From JAXDJH01 sp034663635 (GTDB lineage Bacteria; Actinomycetota; CADDZG01; WHSQ01): 26,236 nt of DNA. This document shows, piece after piece, positions 7,528-14,465 of this stretch. The notes beneath the pieces are model-generated. The model made no database searches. It was not told the DNA's origin and saw only the letters and a list, made by a program, of their open reading frames with translations. The translations under genes were made by a program, and so were the position numbers. Positions within the stretch are counted from its first letter, which is position 1. The number at the start of each line of letters is the position of its first letter. The stretch is from contig JAXDJH010000002.1 in NCBI GenBank assembly GCA_034663635.1, positions 1-26,236 of the forward strand, given 5' to 3'.

Positions 7528-8677
7528 CGACCTGAAGCGACGACTGCACGACGAGGTCGACGCCGAGCTCGGCACACGGCCTCCGAGTGATCTATCCGAA
7601 GTGCTGCGACGGGGCCGAGGCAAGCGGCTCGGGATCCGTCTGGTGGCGACCGCGTCCGTGGTTGTCCTGGGCGTGCTTGGAGGATTTGCCGTCAGGTCGG
7701 CGGTCTCGAACGATGCGGCTCCCATTCCGCCCGCCGACGAGAAAAAACAAGAGATCGACTCGATGCGTAACGGGCGCATCCTCCACGCCTGGGCCGGCGA
7801 TACGTACTGGGAGGGATCCACCGCCCCGCCCGCGCCGACTGGGAGCAAGGTCTATCACTGGGACGCCTTCGACCCGGACACCGGCTCGTTCCTGTACGCG
7901 GCGGAAAGGTACTGGGTAATCGGTGAGGACGGGCTGGCCGCGGAGTTTCAGTGTCCTGTCTCCTCGGGCTGTGGCGGGAGCACTTGCTGCCTTGGTGGGA
8001 TTGAAAGCTTTGGTCCCGATCCCGATGAGATAACGGTGCCGTCGCAAGATTCGCGAGATAGTGAGTCCGCACACGTAATCGGGTTCGACGGCACGCTGCG
8101 AGACACGCTAGACATCTCGGCGGCGACCGCGCCTCCACATCAAATGTTGAGTGATCTCGAATGGTCGCCCGACGGAAACCTCCTCGCCGTCAGCACCGAG
8201 CAATACGGTAGCTGCGACCGCAGCCGCGGCCAGTGCGGAGGCAGAGTGTGGATCTTCGATCGCGCCGGAGGCGAACCGGAGTTGGTCTACTCGGAGAGCG
8301 AACGGATGTACACCGCGCTCCGAGACCTCGCGTGGTCCCCGGACGGCAACAGGCTCGCCGCGCTGGTAGCTCCAGGGGCGCCGTGCGGGTTTCCCGTGCA
8401 GGCGCCTCCACGGGTGGCCATCCTCCGGGTGGCCCCGGACGAACCCGTTCGCGCCGAGACGCCGATTGTCTATGAAGATGACGGCAGCCGGGAGGGGTGC
8501 ATCCTCCCCCACCATCTCCGCCTCTCGTTCCCTTTCGCGTGGTCCCCGGACGGGACGCGCATAGCAGTCATCTGGGGACAGGAAATCACCGAGATCTCCG
8601 TCGAGAACGGTGAAGTCCTCGCCCGAAATGAGGCCGTGGGCGCAGAGGGTCCACTGGCGTGGCTGCCGAAGCGATGA
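7520..8677 (+). CDS. Membrane-anchored beta-propeller protein, probable anti-sigma factor
   Basis: About 385 residues. The first 35 residues are charged and cytoplasmic (HDDLKRRLHDEVDAELGTRP). One TM segment follows at about 37-58 (IRLVATASVVVLGVLGGFAV), then an extracytoplasmic domain with a Cys-rich patch (CPVSSGCGGSTCCLGG) and at least three TolB/WD40-like blades marked by WSPDG: LEWSPDGNLLAVS, LAWSPDGNRLAAL and FAWSPDGTRIAVI. No zinc-binding HxxxCxxC anti-sigma motif is present. The start overlaps the sigma gene's stop (GGAGGAA before ATG 7520), and single-TM topology with a short cytoplasmic N-terminus fits an anti-sigma factor that senses something outside through the propeller. This function is inferred from context. 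Its 3' end overlaps the next gene by ATGA. Confidence 0.8.
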   Translation: MHDDLKRRLHDEVDAELGTRPPSDLSEVLRRGRGKRLGIRLVATASVVVLGVLGGFAVRSAVSNDAAPIPPADEKKQEIDSMRNGRILHAWAGDTYWEGSTAPPAPTGSKVYHWDAFDPDTGSFLYAAERYWVIGEDGLAAEFQCPVSSGCGGSTCCLGGIESFGPDPDEITVPSQDSRDSESAHVIGFDGTLRDTLDISAATAPPHQMLSDLEWSPDGNLLAVSTEQYGSCDRSRGQCGGRVWIFDRAGGEPELVYSESERMYTALRDLAWSPDGNRLAALVAPGAPCGFPVQAPPRVAILRVAPDEPVRAETPIVYEDDGSREGCILPHHLRLSFPFAWSPDGTRIAVIWGQEITEISVENGEVLARNEAVGAEGPLAWLPKR

Positions 8678-9885
8678 GAGCTTCCATGAGGAGTCAATAC
8701 CGCCGGCTCATGGCCCTGACCCTGATCGTCGCGCTCGCAGGATGCGCGCCGGCCTCTAACGACACCAAGGCGGTGGGCGCGGGCGATCCGTCGGTGCCGA
8801 GCGCTACATCCCCCTCGCCGAGTGAGTCGGTCGAGGGCTTCCCCACCGAGTTGTTCGCCGACCTTGGTGAGGAACCCGTCTCCGATGCCTTGGCGGCTGA
8901 ACTGCAAAAGGCACTGGACGCGTCGGCCAACGGTCACGGACTCACGGCTGCGGTGATCTCACCGGAGGGGAACTGGAATGGCGCAACCGGCTTTGCCGCC
9001 GAAGATCGGGCCATGGTCCCGAACGATCAGATGCCCATCGCCCACATCACGCAGACAATAGTGGCGGCTCAGGTGATGCAGTTGGTCGAGACGGGCAACC
9101 TGAGCCTCGACGATCTCGCCGCCGACCGTCTTCCGCCCGGCCTGGGGTTCGACACAAGCGGCGTGAGCATTGCCGATCTCCTCAGCCACCGCAGCGGGCT
9201 TCCCGAAACGCTTCACGCCCGACACTGGGGGAAACGCCTCACTACCGATCCGCAGCACGCCTGGACGATCGACGAGCTGTTGGGAACCGTCGGGCCTGAA
9301 CGTGGCCCGGTCGTTACAAACTTCGAGTACCGAGGGATCAACTACGTCCTTCTCGGCTTGATCGTCGAACACGACACCGGTCGGTCGCTCGCCGACGTGC
9401 TGCGCGACGGGGTACTGAAAGGCGACGGTTCCGACCGTCTGATCTATCAGCCCGACGAGCGGCCGACCGATCCGATGGCGATGCCCGCCGGAGCCTCAGG
9501 CGACACCTTGAACGAAGTCGGAGGATCCCTTCCGTCCCTCGCATTCGCGACGGCGTACAAGGCCGAGGGCGCCATGGCAGCGGACTCACCGAGCCTCGCC
9601 CGATGGTTCAGAGGATTGTGCGCCGGCGAGGTTGTCTCGGCTCCATCGCTCAACGAGATGACCGATTTCACGAAGCGTCCCGAGTACGGGCTGGGCCTTG
9701 CCGACGAAAGAGGCGAGTACAGCTGGGACTCCGGGGCGGTGGGCCACACTGGCTCCGCGCAGGACGGATACACCAGCGCCGCGCAGTGCTTCCAGCAGCA
9801 AGGCATCGTCGTCGTGGTGATGGCGAACGCCGCCCATGATGTCGACACCGTCGTCGGCGACCTGTGGCGAGCCGTTAGTACTTGA
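8674..9885 (+). CDS. Class C beta-lactamase-fold lipoprotein with a degenerate active site
   Basis: About 403 residues. The N-terminus is a lipoprotein signal (RRLMALTLIVALAGC), so it is anchored outside the membrane. The fold is the serine beta-lactamase/CubicO family: it retains GNLSLDDLAADRLPPG, LLSHRSGLPET, YVLLGLIVEHDTG and GHTG (the KTG-equivalent box). The nucleophile motif SxxK, which should sit in a GSVTKTF-like segment, reads AHITQTI instead. The catalytic Ser is His (codon 9043-9045) and the Lys is Gln. The YxN motif reads YRG. So it is probably a binding protein or pseudoenzyme rather than a hydrolase. ATG at 8674 overlaps the upstream stop (ATGA); ATG at 8686 is an alternative. 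It is the third gene of the sigma operon. Confidence 0.85.
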   Translation: MRASMRSQYRRLMALTLIVALAGCAPASNDTKAVGAGDPSVPSATSPSPSESVEGFPTELFADLGEEPVSDALAAELQKALDASANGHGLTAAVISPEGNWNGATGFAAEDRAMVPNDQMPIAHITQTIVAAQVMQLVETGNLSLDDLAADRLPPGLGFDTSGVSIADLLSHRSGLPETLHARHWGKRLTTDPQHAWTIDELLGTVGPERGPVVTNFEYRGINYVLLGLIVEHDTGRSLADVLRDGVLKGDGSDRLIYQPDERPTDPMAMPAGASGDTLNEVGGSLPSLAFATAYKAEGAMAADSPSLARWFRGLCAGEVVSAPSLNEMTDFTKRPEYGLGLADERGEYSWDSGAVGHTGSAQDGYTSAAQCFQQQGIVVVVMANAAHDVDTVVGDLWRAVST

Positions 9886-9902
9886 TGAGGTCCGGTTATC
9901 CA

Positions 9903-9950
9903 GCACCGCGCCGGGCTCGGCATGGGGGGGCAGGTCGTCGGTGCGCTTTT
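9903..9950 (+). terminator. Candidate terminator after the sigma operon
   Basis: GCACCG (9903-9908) pairs with CGGTGC (9939-9944), followed by GCTTTT. A second hairpin (GCCG/CGGC) lies within the loop. It sits 18 bases past the lipoprotein stop, between convergent genes, which suits a terminator on the plus strand. The loop is long and the T-tract short. Confidence 0.4.
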
Positions 9951-9958
9951 GATGACCC

Positions 9959-10579
9959 CTAGGGAGATTCCGTGACCGACCCCTGGGTCGTCACGCTGGG
10001 GGCCGGGGTAGGCGTCTCACTCGAGGAATCCCTAACGAAGAGGAAGTATCCGGCTATCAGCGCGATCACCAGGATCACGATGATCACGATCAGGCATCCG
10101 TTTCCCCCACTCGAATTCCCGCCGCCGCCACGGCGACCGAAACGTCGGCCGGAACCTCCTCTCCCTCGTCCGCCGAAGCGAGCGCCCCGGCCGGATCCGC
10201 CTCCGTCGGGAGATGTATCTCGGCGCTCGCCCCCGCGCCCATGGCGGCCCGCTCCACCGCCGCCACCGGTTTTTCCGGCGTCCCCCGAGCCGGGTCCTGC
10301 TCCGGCCCGACTTAGGTCGTCTTGGCGTCCCGCTTGGCCACCTTGATGACCGGCCGGCCCGCCGGCACCGACTCCTCGATCCGACCGGGCTGCAGCTCCG
10401 CCTCCGCCACCTCCGTCTCCGCGGCCACCGCCACCTCCTCCTTCACCGGCTCCGCGATCACGGCCTCCACTGCCCCCGGCTCGGCCGCCGTCACCTCCGG
10501 CTCCACGGCCACCGCCGCCTCCGGCTCCGCGGCCACCGCCACCTCCACGACCTCCGCCACCACGGTTTCTTCTGCCCAC
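9959..10579 (-). CDS. Glycine-rich protein with a single C-terminal membrane segment
   Basis: 206 residues. Residues 1-65 are almost pure Gly/Arg repeats, and a Gly/Arg/Asp-rich disordered stretch runs to about 155. A strong TM segment follows (GCLIVIIVILVIALIAGYF, about 157-175), then a 30-residue Ser/Thr/Pro tail (SSSETPTPAPSVTTQGSVTE). Two points make this frame the real one among several long open frames: GGGGAGG lies five bases before the GTG start at 10579, and variation in the repeat concentrates at this frame's third codon position (GGN). The TM and tail codons also read naturally here only. The function is unknown; the topology suggests a cytoplasmic low-complexity region tethered to the membrane. 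It is last in the propeller-kinase gene run, 100 bases after the UPF0301 gene. Confidence 0.7.
   Translation of the reverse strand: MGRRNRGGGGRGGGGGRGAGGGGGRGAGGDGGRAGGSGGRDRGAGEGGGGGGRGDGGGGGGAAARSDRGVGAGGPAGHQGGQAGRQDDLSRAGAGPGSGDAGKTGGGGGAGRHGRGGERRDTSPDGGGSGRGARFGGRGRGGSGRRFGRRGGGGNSSGGNGCLIVIIVILVIALIAGYFLFVRDSSSETPTPAPSVTTQGSVTESP
10396..10565. repeat. GGN-type low-complexity repeat within the glycine-rich gene
   Basis: An imperfect triplet-based repeat with a recurring unit close to GGCTCCGCGGCCACCGCCACC, plus strand. On the coding strand it reads (GGN)n with CGN and GCC interruptions. It leaves most frames open on both strands, which produces several spurious long ORFs. Such tracts change length easily by slippage. 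Confidence 0.7.
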
Positions 10580-10679
10580 AGATCCCTCCCCAGGTCATGC
10601 ATTCGTCTTCGCGACGCGCTTCGGTTCGGCGCGCCACGGGTCATAGCACGTTTCCCGTTCGAGCCGATCTGCTCGAGAA

Positions 10680-11222
10680 TCAGTTCATCGAAGGATCTGA
10701 CGGCATCGTCGCAAGGAGTTCGTAGTCGCCCCCTTTGCGGCGCAAGACGCTGCTCCACAGCTGGTCGGGCTGCGTGGCGAAGATGTCGTCGGGCTGAGCC
10801 GGCTCGATGATCCAGGCATCCTGCGCGATCTCCTCCTCTACCTGTCCCGGCCCCCATCCCGAGTAGCCGGCGAAGACACGGGCTCTGCGGACTCCAACCA
10901 GCGATGTGAGTTCTGCCTCTCCCGTAATGAATCCGATCGCCCCGAATGCGAGTCTCGGGGCGAACTCGGGTGGGTCGAACTCGGCGAGAACGACTCCCGC
11001 TTCCGGTTGGACCGGCCCCCCGATGAAGAGTTCGGATTCGGGAGGAAGCAACTCACCAAGGGTGGGCAACGCGTCGACGGCTGGGAAACCGGCGGACCTG
11101 TTGAGGACGACGCCGAGCGCGCCCTCATCGGAATGATCGACTATCAGGACGACGGTTTGTCTGAAGTTCGGATCAAACAGGTCGCCGTTCGCGATCAGAA
11201 GTTTGCCGGCGAGGGAGTCCAT
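10680..11222 (-). CDS. UPF0301 (AlgH/YqgE) family protein
   Basis: About 180 residues from the ATG at 11222 (MDSLAGKLLIANGDL), the usual family length. Upstream in-frame sequence would add 41 Arg-rich residues and is not family-like. Hallmarks are GKLLIANGDLFDPNFRQTVV, HSDEGALGVVLNRS, FIGGPVQPEAGVVL and RVFAGYSGWGPGQVEEEI, then AWIIEPAQPDDIF. The biochemical role of this family is not established; AlgH was named from alginate regulation in Pseudomonas. It is 73 bases downstream of the secreted propeller gene on the same strand, so it probably belongs to that operon. A truncated second copy of this family lies at 18751-18873. Confidence 0.93.
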   Translation of the reverse strand: MDSLAGKLLIANGDLFDPNFRQTVVLIVDHSDEGALGVVLNRSAGFPAVDALPTLGELLPPESELFIGGPVQPEAGVVLAEFDPPEFAPRLAFGAIGFITGEAELTSLVGVRRARVFAGYSGWGPGQVEEEIAQDAWIIEPAQPDDIFATQPDQLWSSVLRRKGGDYELLATMPSDPSMN

Positions 11223-11295
11223 GCCTTCATCTTTACCTACGGGTCGACCTAGAACGTCGTTGTAGGAACCGCCTCCTCTTGCTGAAAGCAGGAAC

Positions 11296-12993
11296 CTACT
11301 TGCGGCTCGCCTGCGCCGATGCTGTCGCACCGGCTCCGGCCGCATCTACGGCCGATATCGTCGCCGTCCACGGTCCCGATCCAGACAGTCTCAGATCTCT
11401 CACCAAGGTCAACGTGGTCTCCTCACCAACGAAATCCGTCAACCGCCACGTAGCGACCGTTCGACCCTTCGCGTCGACCACGCTGATCCCTCCACTCACG
11501 ATGTCGGAGACTCCGTCCAAATCGACGATCGCTGCTTCCACTCGCACAGGAGCGGCGCCTTGAACCGAGGTCGGCGTAAGGGAGATTGCTGCAGTTGGAG
11601 CGGAGTTCATCGCTGGGCGGAGCAGGTCCTGGACGAATACGTCCCACATGCCAGCACGGTCTCCGTCCACGAGGTCCGGCGCATTCGAGGCGAACGCGAC
11701 CTGGCTTGCATCGGCGCTGAGGGCAGGGAATCCGCTGATCCCGGCAGCCGGGGCACCCGAAGAGGACGTGCTCAGAAGTTCGGGCGCGGCTAGGTCGAGA
11801 AAGCGCGCATAGACCTGACCGTCGCCGTAGTCCGAGCAATCGTAGAAGTACCCGTCGTCTTGCGTCACCACGAACGTAACGACCGTCCCGCCCGGATCCA
11901 ATTTGGGGTTGCACGCGTCGCCTTCGACCTCCGTACTGACGAGCTGCGCGGCTCCGCTGGTCAGGTCCTTTAGATAAATGTCGCGGCGATCATCAGTATC
12001 TTCCGTTACGAGTTGACCCAGCGACTCGAAGACAACGAGCGTCCCATCCGCATTGATACTTGGACTAAGGCTGCCGCGGTCTATCTGCTGGCCGGTCGAG
12101 GTCGTGCTTACCAGCGTCGTGGTGTCTGTGACGAGGTCACGTAAGAAGACGTCAGGCGCGTATCCATTCACGTCGTCGTCGACAAGGTTCTTAGCCATTG
12201 AGGCGTATGCCACGAATCGACCTGAGGCACTGACCGCGGTATCTACGCTGGAATTGTTGGCTTGGGCTCCCCCGGGTCCCACCGAGATCCTCTCGGTAAC
12301 ACCGGATTCGAGGTCACGAACGAAAACGTCTGTGTGTTCGAAATAGGGGTCACCTTGGTTGGTGTCACCCTCGACGAGGTTGGACGCCTTCGAAGCGAAA
12401 GCGACGACGGTGCCGTTGGGGCCCCCGATCGATGGATCTGAGGAAGCATCATCAGCGGGCAGCCCGTTGAGGCCGACTGTCACCTTCGTGAAAGCACCCG
12501 TCAGGTCGCCTACGAAGATGTCGGTCGCCTCATGGAGCGAGGTTGTTCCCGGACCCACTTCCCCTCCCACCATCCCGGTCAGAAAGGTCTGGTCGAGATC
12601 ACCTTGCACGAGATTCGCAGCGGCCGACGCGAAGACGAAACGATCGCCCGAGGGGGCCGCGACGGGCTCCCAACTGGGTCCGTCTGCGGGCTGATCGGAG
12701 AGGTAGTCCTTGGTCAGCAGCACGGTCTCACCATCGATCACTGCGAAGATGTCCGAATAGCGGTTCGTGTCTCCAGGAACAAGGTTGGACGCATAGGACG
12801 AGAACACAGGCACGGGGCCGCTACCAGAAGACACCAGAGCCGGCGCCTCGTAGTACGAGCTGTGACCGTTTGCATCACCGCCATCCGGCAGAGCGCTTGC
12901 ACGCCAGCGCTCGACCCCATCAGCGAAAGCAACGGTTGGGATCAGAATCCCTGCGAGCGTCGCGAGAAGCAGGCTCCCTGCAAGGCGCCTCAC
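11296..12993 (-). CDS. Secreted beta-propeller protein with C-terminal Ig-like domain
   Basis: 565 residues. A Sec signal peptide (1-25, ending VAFA) precedes six repeats of a propeller-type unit. Each contains a strand such as VAFASKASNLVEGDTN and ends in TDVFVRDL: FVFASAAANLVQGDLDQ, VAYASMAKNLVDDDVNG, VVFESLGQLVTEDTDD, VAFASNAPDLVDGDRAG. The spacing suggests a six-bladed TolB/WD40-like propeller with Asp-rich loops that could bind metal. From about 450 (TAAISLTPTSVQGAAPVRVE) an Ig/PKD-like beta-sandwich follows. No enzyme motif is visible, so ligand or polymer binding in the envelope or outside is likely. The GTG start (12993) overlaps the upstream stop as GTGA, giving translational coupling. 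Its blades are of a different subtype from the WSPDG blades of the neighbouring kinase. Confidence 0.8.
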   Translation of the reverse strand: MRRLAGSLLLATLAGILIPTVAFADGVERWRASALPDGGDANGHSSYYEAPALVSSGSGPVPVFSSYASNLVPGDTNRYSDIFAVIDGETVLLTKDYLSDQPADGPSWEPVAAPSGDRFVFASAAANLVQGDLDQTFLTGMVGGEVGPGTTSLHEATDIFVGDLTGAFTKVTVGLNGLPADDASSDPSIGGPNGTVVAFASKASNLVEGDTNQGDPYFEHTDVFVRDLESGVTERISVGPGGAQANNSSVDTAVSASGRFVAYASMAKNLVDDDVNGYAPDVFLRDLVTDTTTLVSTTSTGQQIDRGSLSPSINADGTLVVFESLGQLVTEDTDDRRDIYLKDLTSGAAQLVSTEVEGDACNPKLDPGGTVVTFVVTQDDGYFYDCSDYGDGQVYARFLDLAAPELLSTSSSGAPAAGISGFPALSADASQVAFASNAPDLVDGDRAGMWDVFVQDLLRPAMNSAPTAAISLTPTSVQGAAPVRVEAAIVDLDGVSDIVSGGISVVDAKGRTVATWRLTDFVGEETTLTLVRDLRLSGSGPWTATISAVDAAGAGATASAQASRK

Positions 12994-14354
12994 TGCGAGG
13001 TCCAGTCGGGCGATGAGTTGTTGCCGTCCGTCGTCAGTCTCGTTTCGCTGCTTAGGAGATCTGTCCTCAGGTAAAGGTCGCCATCGCGACCGACGTAAAC
13101 GAATCGATCTCCAGAAGGAGAGGGAGAAGGTTCACCCTCTCCCAAACCGACGGAGAGTGGCTGTAGACCGGTTCCGTCGACGTTGATGCCGTAGACCCCC
13201 GAGTTTTGCGCGTACGCGTCGCCCGCGTGTACACCCAAGCCCCCTCGGGAGAACAGGATCTGGCTACCGTTCGCACTCCACGCCGCATCGGAATCGCTAG
13301 GCATCGGATCGAGAGGTGCGGTGAGCTGCCGTTGTTCCGATCCATCGGCTCGCATGATCCAAAGCGCCCTTGCCCCAGAGTCGATCCTTCGGGAGAAGAC
13401 GATCCATTGACCGTCCGGGCTCCAGTCCGGCGAGGTTGCGGCGTTGGTGAGGCGGCTCACCGAACCTTCGTCGTTGATCCCGTCACCTTCGTTCGTGTCC
13501 ACGAGATTCACCACGTGTATCCCCTCAAGCGAGTAGGCAAGCCTCGTCCCATCGGGCGACCAACCGATACTCAAGGAATCAGTGGCCGACGACGCGACAT
13601 GGCCGAGATCGACGACCGTTCGTTGAAGCGAACCGTCACTCTGCATGACGCATATGGATGCGACGGAGTCGGTGGTGTACCGGAGGAACGCGATCATCTT
13701 CCCGTCCGGAGACCAGCTCGGAGCCGAATCGAACGTGTTGTTGTCGGTCAGACGGGTGACGTTCGTGCCCGTTGCGTTCGTTTTGTAGATCTCGGTTCCG
13801 AAGTCGGTTCCGTACCAAGGAACGTCTCCCGTCCCACGAGAGAACACGATCCCTTGCGTTATGTCGGCATCGGACTCGGGCAGGGACCCTTTTGTTCCGG
13901 CAGTAAGAGTGAAGTCCACCGGACCTGCGACGGTCGCAGCGACCACGATGTAGTGCGTGCCAGGGGGGAAACTCCCGTTCTCGGTCATCCCGTCCGGACC
14001 GTCATACACACCGGCGTTGCCCTTGTAAGCGCAATCGGCTCCGTAGAACTCCAGGTAGATGTCGTTGTAGGGCGTGTGACGGATCCACTCGACGTGCGTA
14101 TCTCCTGTGACCCTCGAGAGGCCGTCGGGAAGCTCCACCACGTAAGCCTCGACGCCCTGGCTGGCCGGGATCGCGCAACGCTCGCTGAATTCCCGCGTGG
14201 TGACGTTGTAGGGACGGTCCAGAAGCACTCCACGCTCGGCGCCAAAGGCGAAACTGCCGGAGGCACTAATAGGTGATGTCGCAGCACTCGCGGGCGCCAC
14301 CAGGGTGCCCAAGAGCAGGGCGGCGGTAGTCACCAAAAGGATTGCCTTACGCAT
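12990..14354 (-). CDS. Secreted TolB-like beta-propeller, paralogue of the neighbouring kinase's sensor domain
   Basis: 454 residues. A Sec signal peptide (1-24, ending APASA) is followed by a beta-sandwich at about 30-155 (VEAYVVELPDGL, GTHYIVVAATVAGPVDFTL), similar to pre-peptidase C-terminal domains. A TolB-type propeller with WSPDG blades then runs from 165 to the end: APSWSPDGKMIAFLRYT, IGWSPDGTRLAYSLEG, SPDWSPDGQWIVFSRR. The last third matches the kinase ectodomain closely (GVYGINVDGTGL against GIFLINADGSGL; SPSPSGDRFVYVGRDGDLYL against SASPSGDQFVYVGGDDGTGD; both end SPDW). It is probably a secreted duplicate of the kinase's sensor. GGAGG lies five bases before the ATG and is buried in a leader hairpin. 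The gene sits 111 bases after the kinase. Confidence 0.85.
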   Translation of the reverse strand: MRKAILLVTTAALLLGTLVAPASAATSPISASGSFAFGAERGVLLDRPYNVTTREFSERCAIPASQGVEAYVVELPDGLSRVTGDTHVEWIRHTPYNDIYLEFYGADCAYKGNAGVYDGPDGMTENGSFPPGTHYIVVAATVAGPVDFTLTAGTKGSLPESDADITQGIVFSRGTGDVPWYGTDFGTEIYKTNATGTNVTRLTDNNTFDSAPSWSPDGKMIAFLRYTTDSVASICVMQSDGSLQRTVVDLGHVASSATDSLSIGWSPDGTRLAYSLEGIHVVNLVDTNEGDGINDEGSVSRLTNAATSPDWSPDGQWIVFSRRIDSGARALWIMRADGSEQRQLTAPLDPMPSDSDAAWSANGSQILFSRGGLGVHAGDAYAQNSGVYGINVDGTGLQPLSVGLGEGEPSPSPSGDRFVYVGRDGDLYLRTDLLSSETRLTTDGNNSSPDWTSQ

Positions 14355-14359
14355 AGGGA

Positions 14360-14394
14360 CCTCCAGATGTTCTGAGTGGATCTCACTCTGGAGG
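14360..14394 (-). promoter_or_regulatory. RNA hairpin sequestering the Shine-Dalgarno of the secreted propeller gene
   Basis: On the minus-strand transcript CCTCCAGA (14394-14387) pairs perfectly with TCTGGAGG (14367-14360), eight base pairs around a 19-base loop that has its own small stem. The 3' arm contains the whole GGAGG ribosome-binding site, five bases before the ATG at 14354. Formation of this hairpin would block initiation, so translation may be conditional. The pairing is seen directly; the regulatory role is inference. Confidence 0.5.
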
Positions 14395-14465
14395 CGTGAG
14401 ATGGAGTCGCACAGGTGTGCGGTCGCCGGGGAACAGGCCGGGGCTAGGTACAGACGAGCTGGAGG

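Noticed and set aside
10213..10725. Plus-strand Arg/His/Leu-rich frames over the GGN repeat
   Set aside because: Composition is a direct product of the triplet repeat; no start signal and no domain.
10312..10857. 181-codon minus-strand frame as the main product in place of the glycine-rich protein
   Set aside because: Its listed start lies inside the UPF0301 gene. Even from ATG 10644 it lacks the strong ribosome-binding site and the TM segment of the Gly-rich frame, and its variable base is the second codon position. Kept only as a finding.
11223..11345. N-terminal extension of the UPF0301 protein
   Set aside because: The 41 added residues are Arg-rich, reach into the upstream gene and do not match the family start MDSLAGKLLIANGDL.
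13206..14276. Plus-strand open frame of 356 codons opposite the secreted propeller gene
   Set aside because: It is a mirror of high-GC coding DNA. It is Arg/Val/His-rich, has no family motif, and lies exactly opposite a gene with signal peptide, start signal and recognisable blades.
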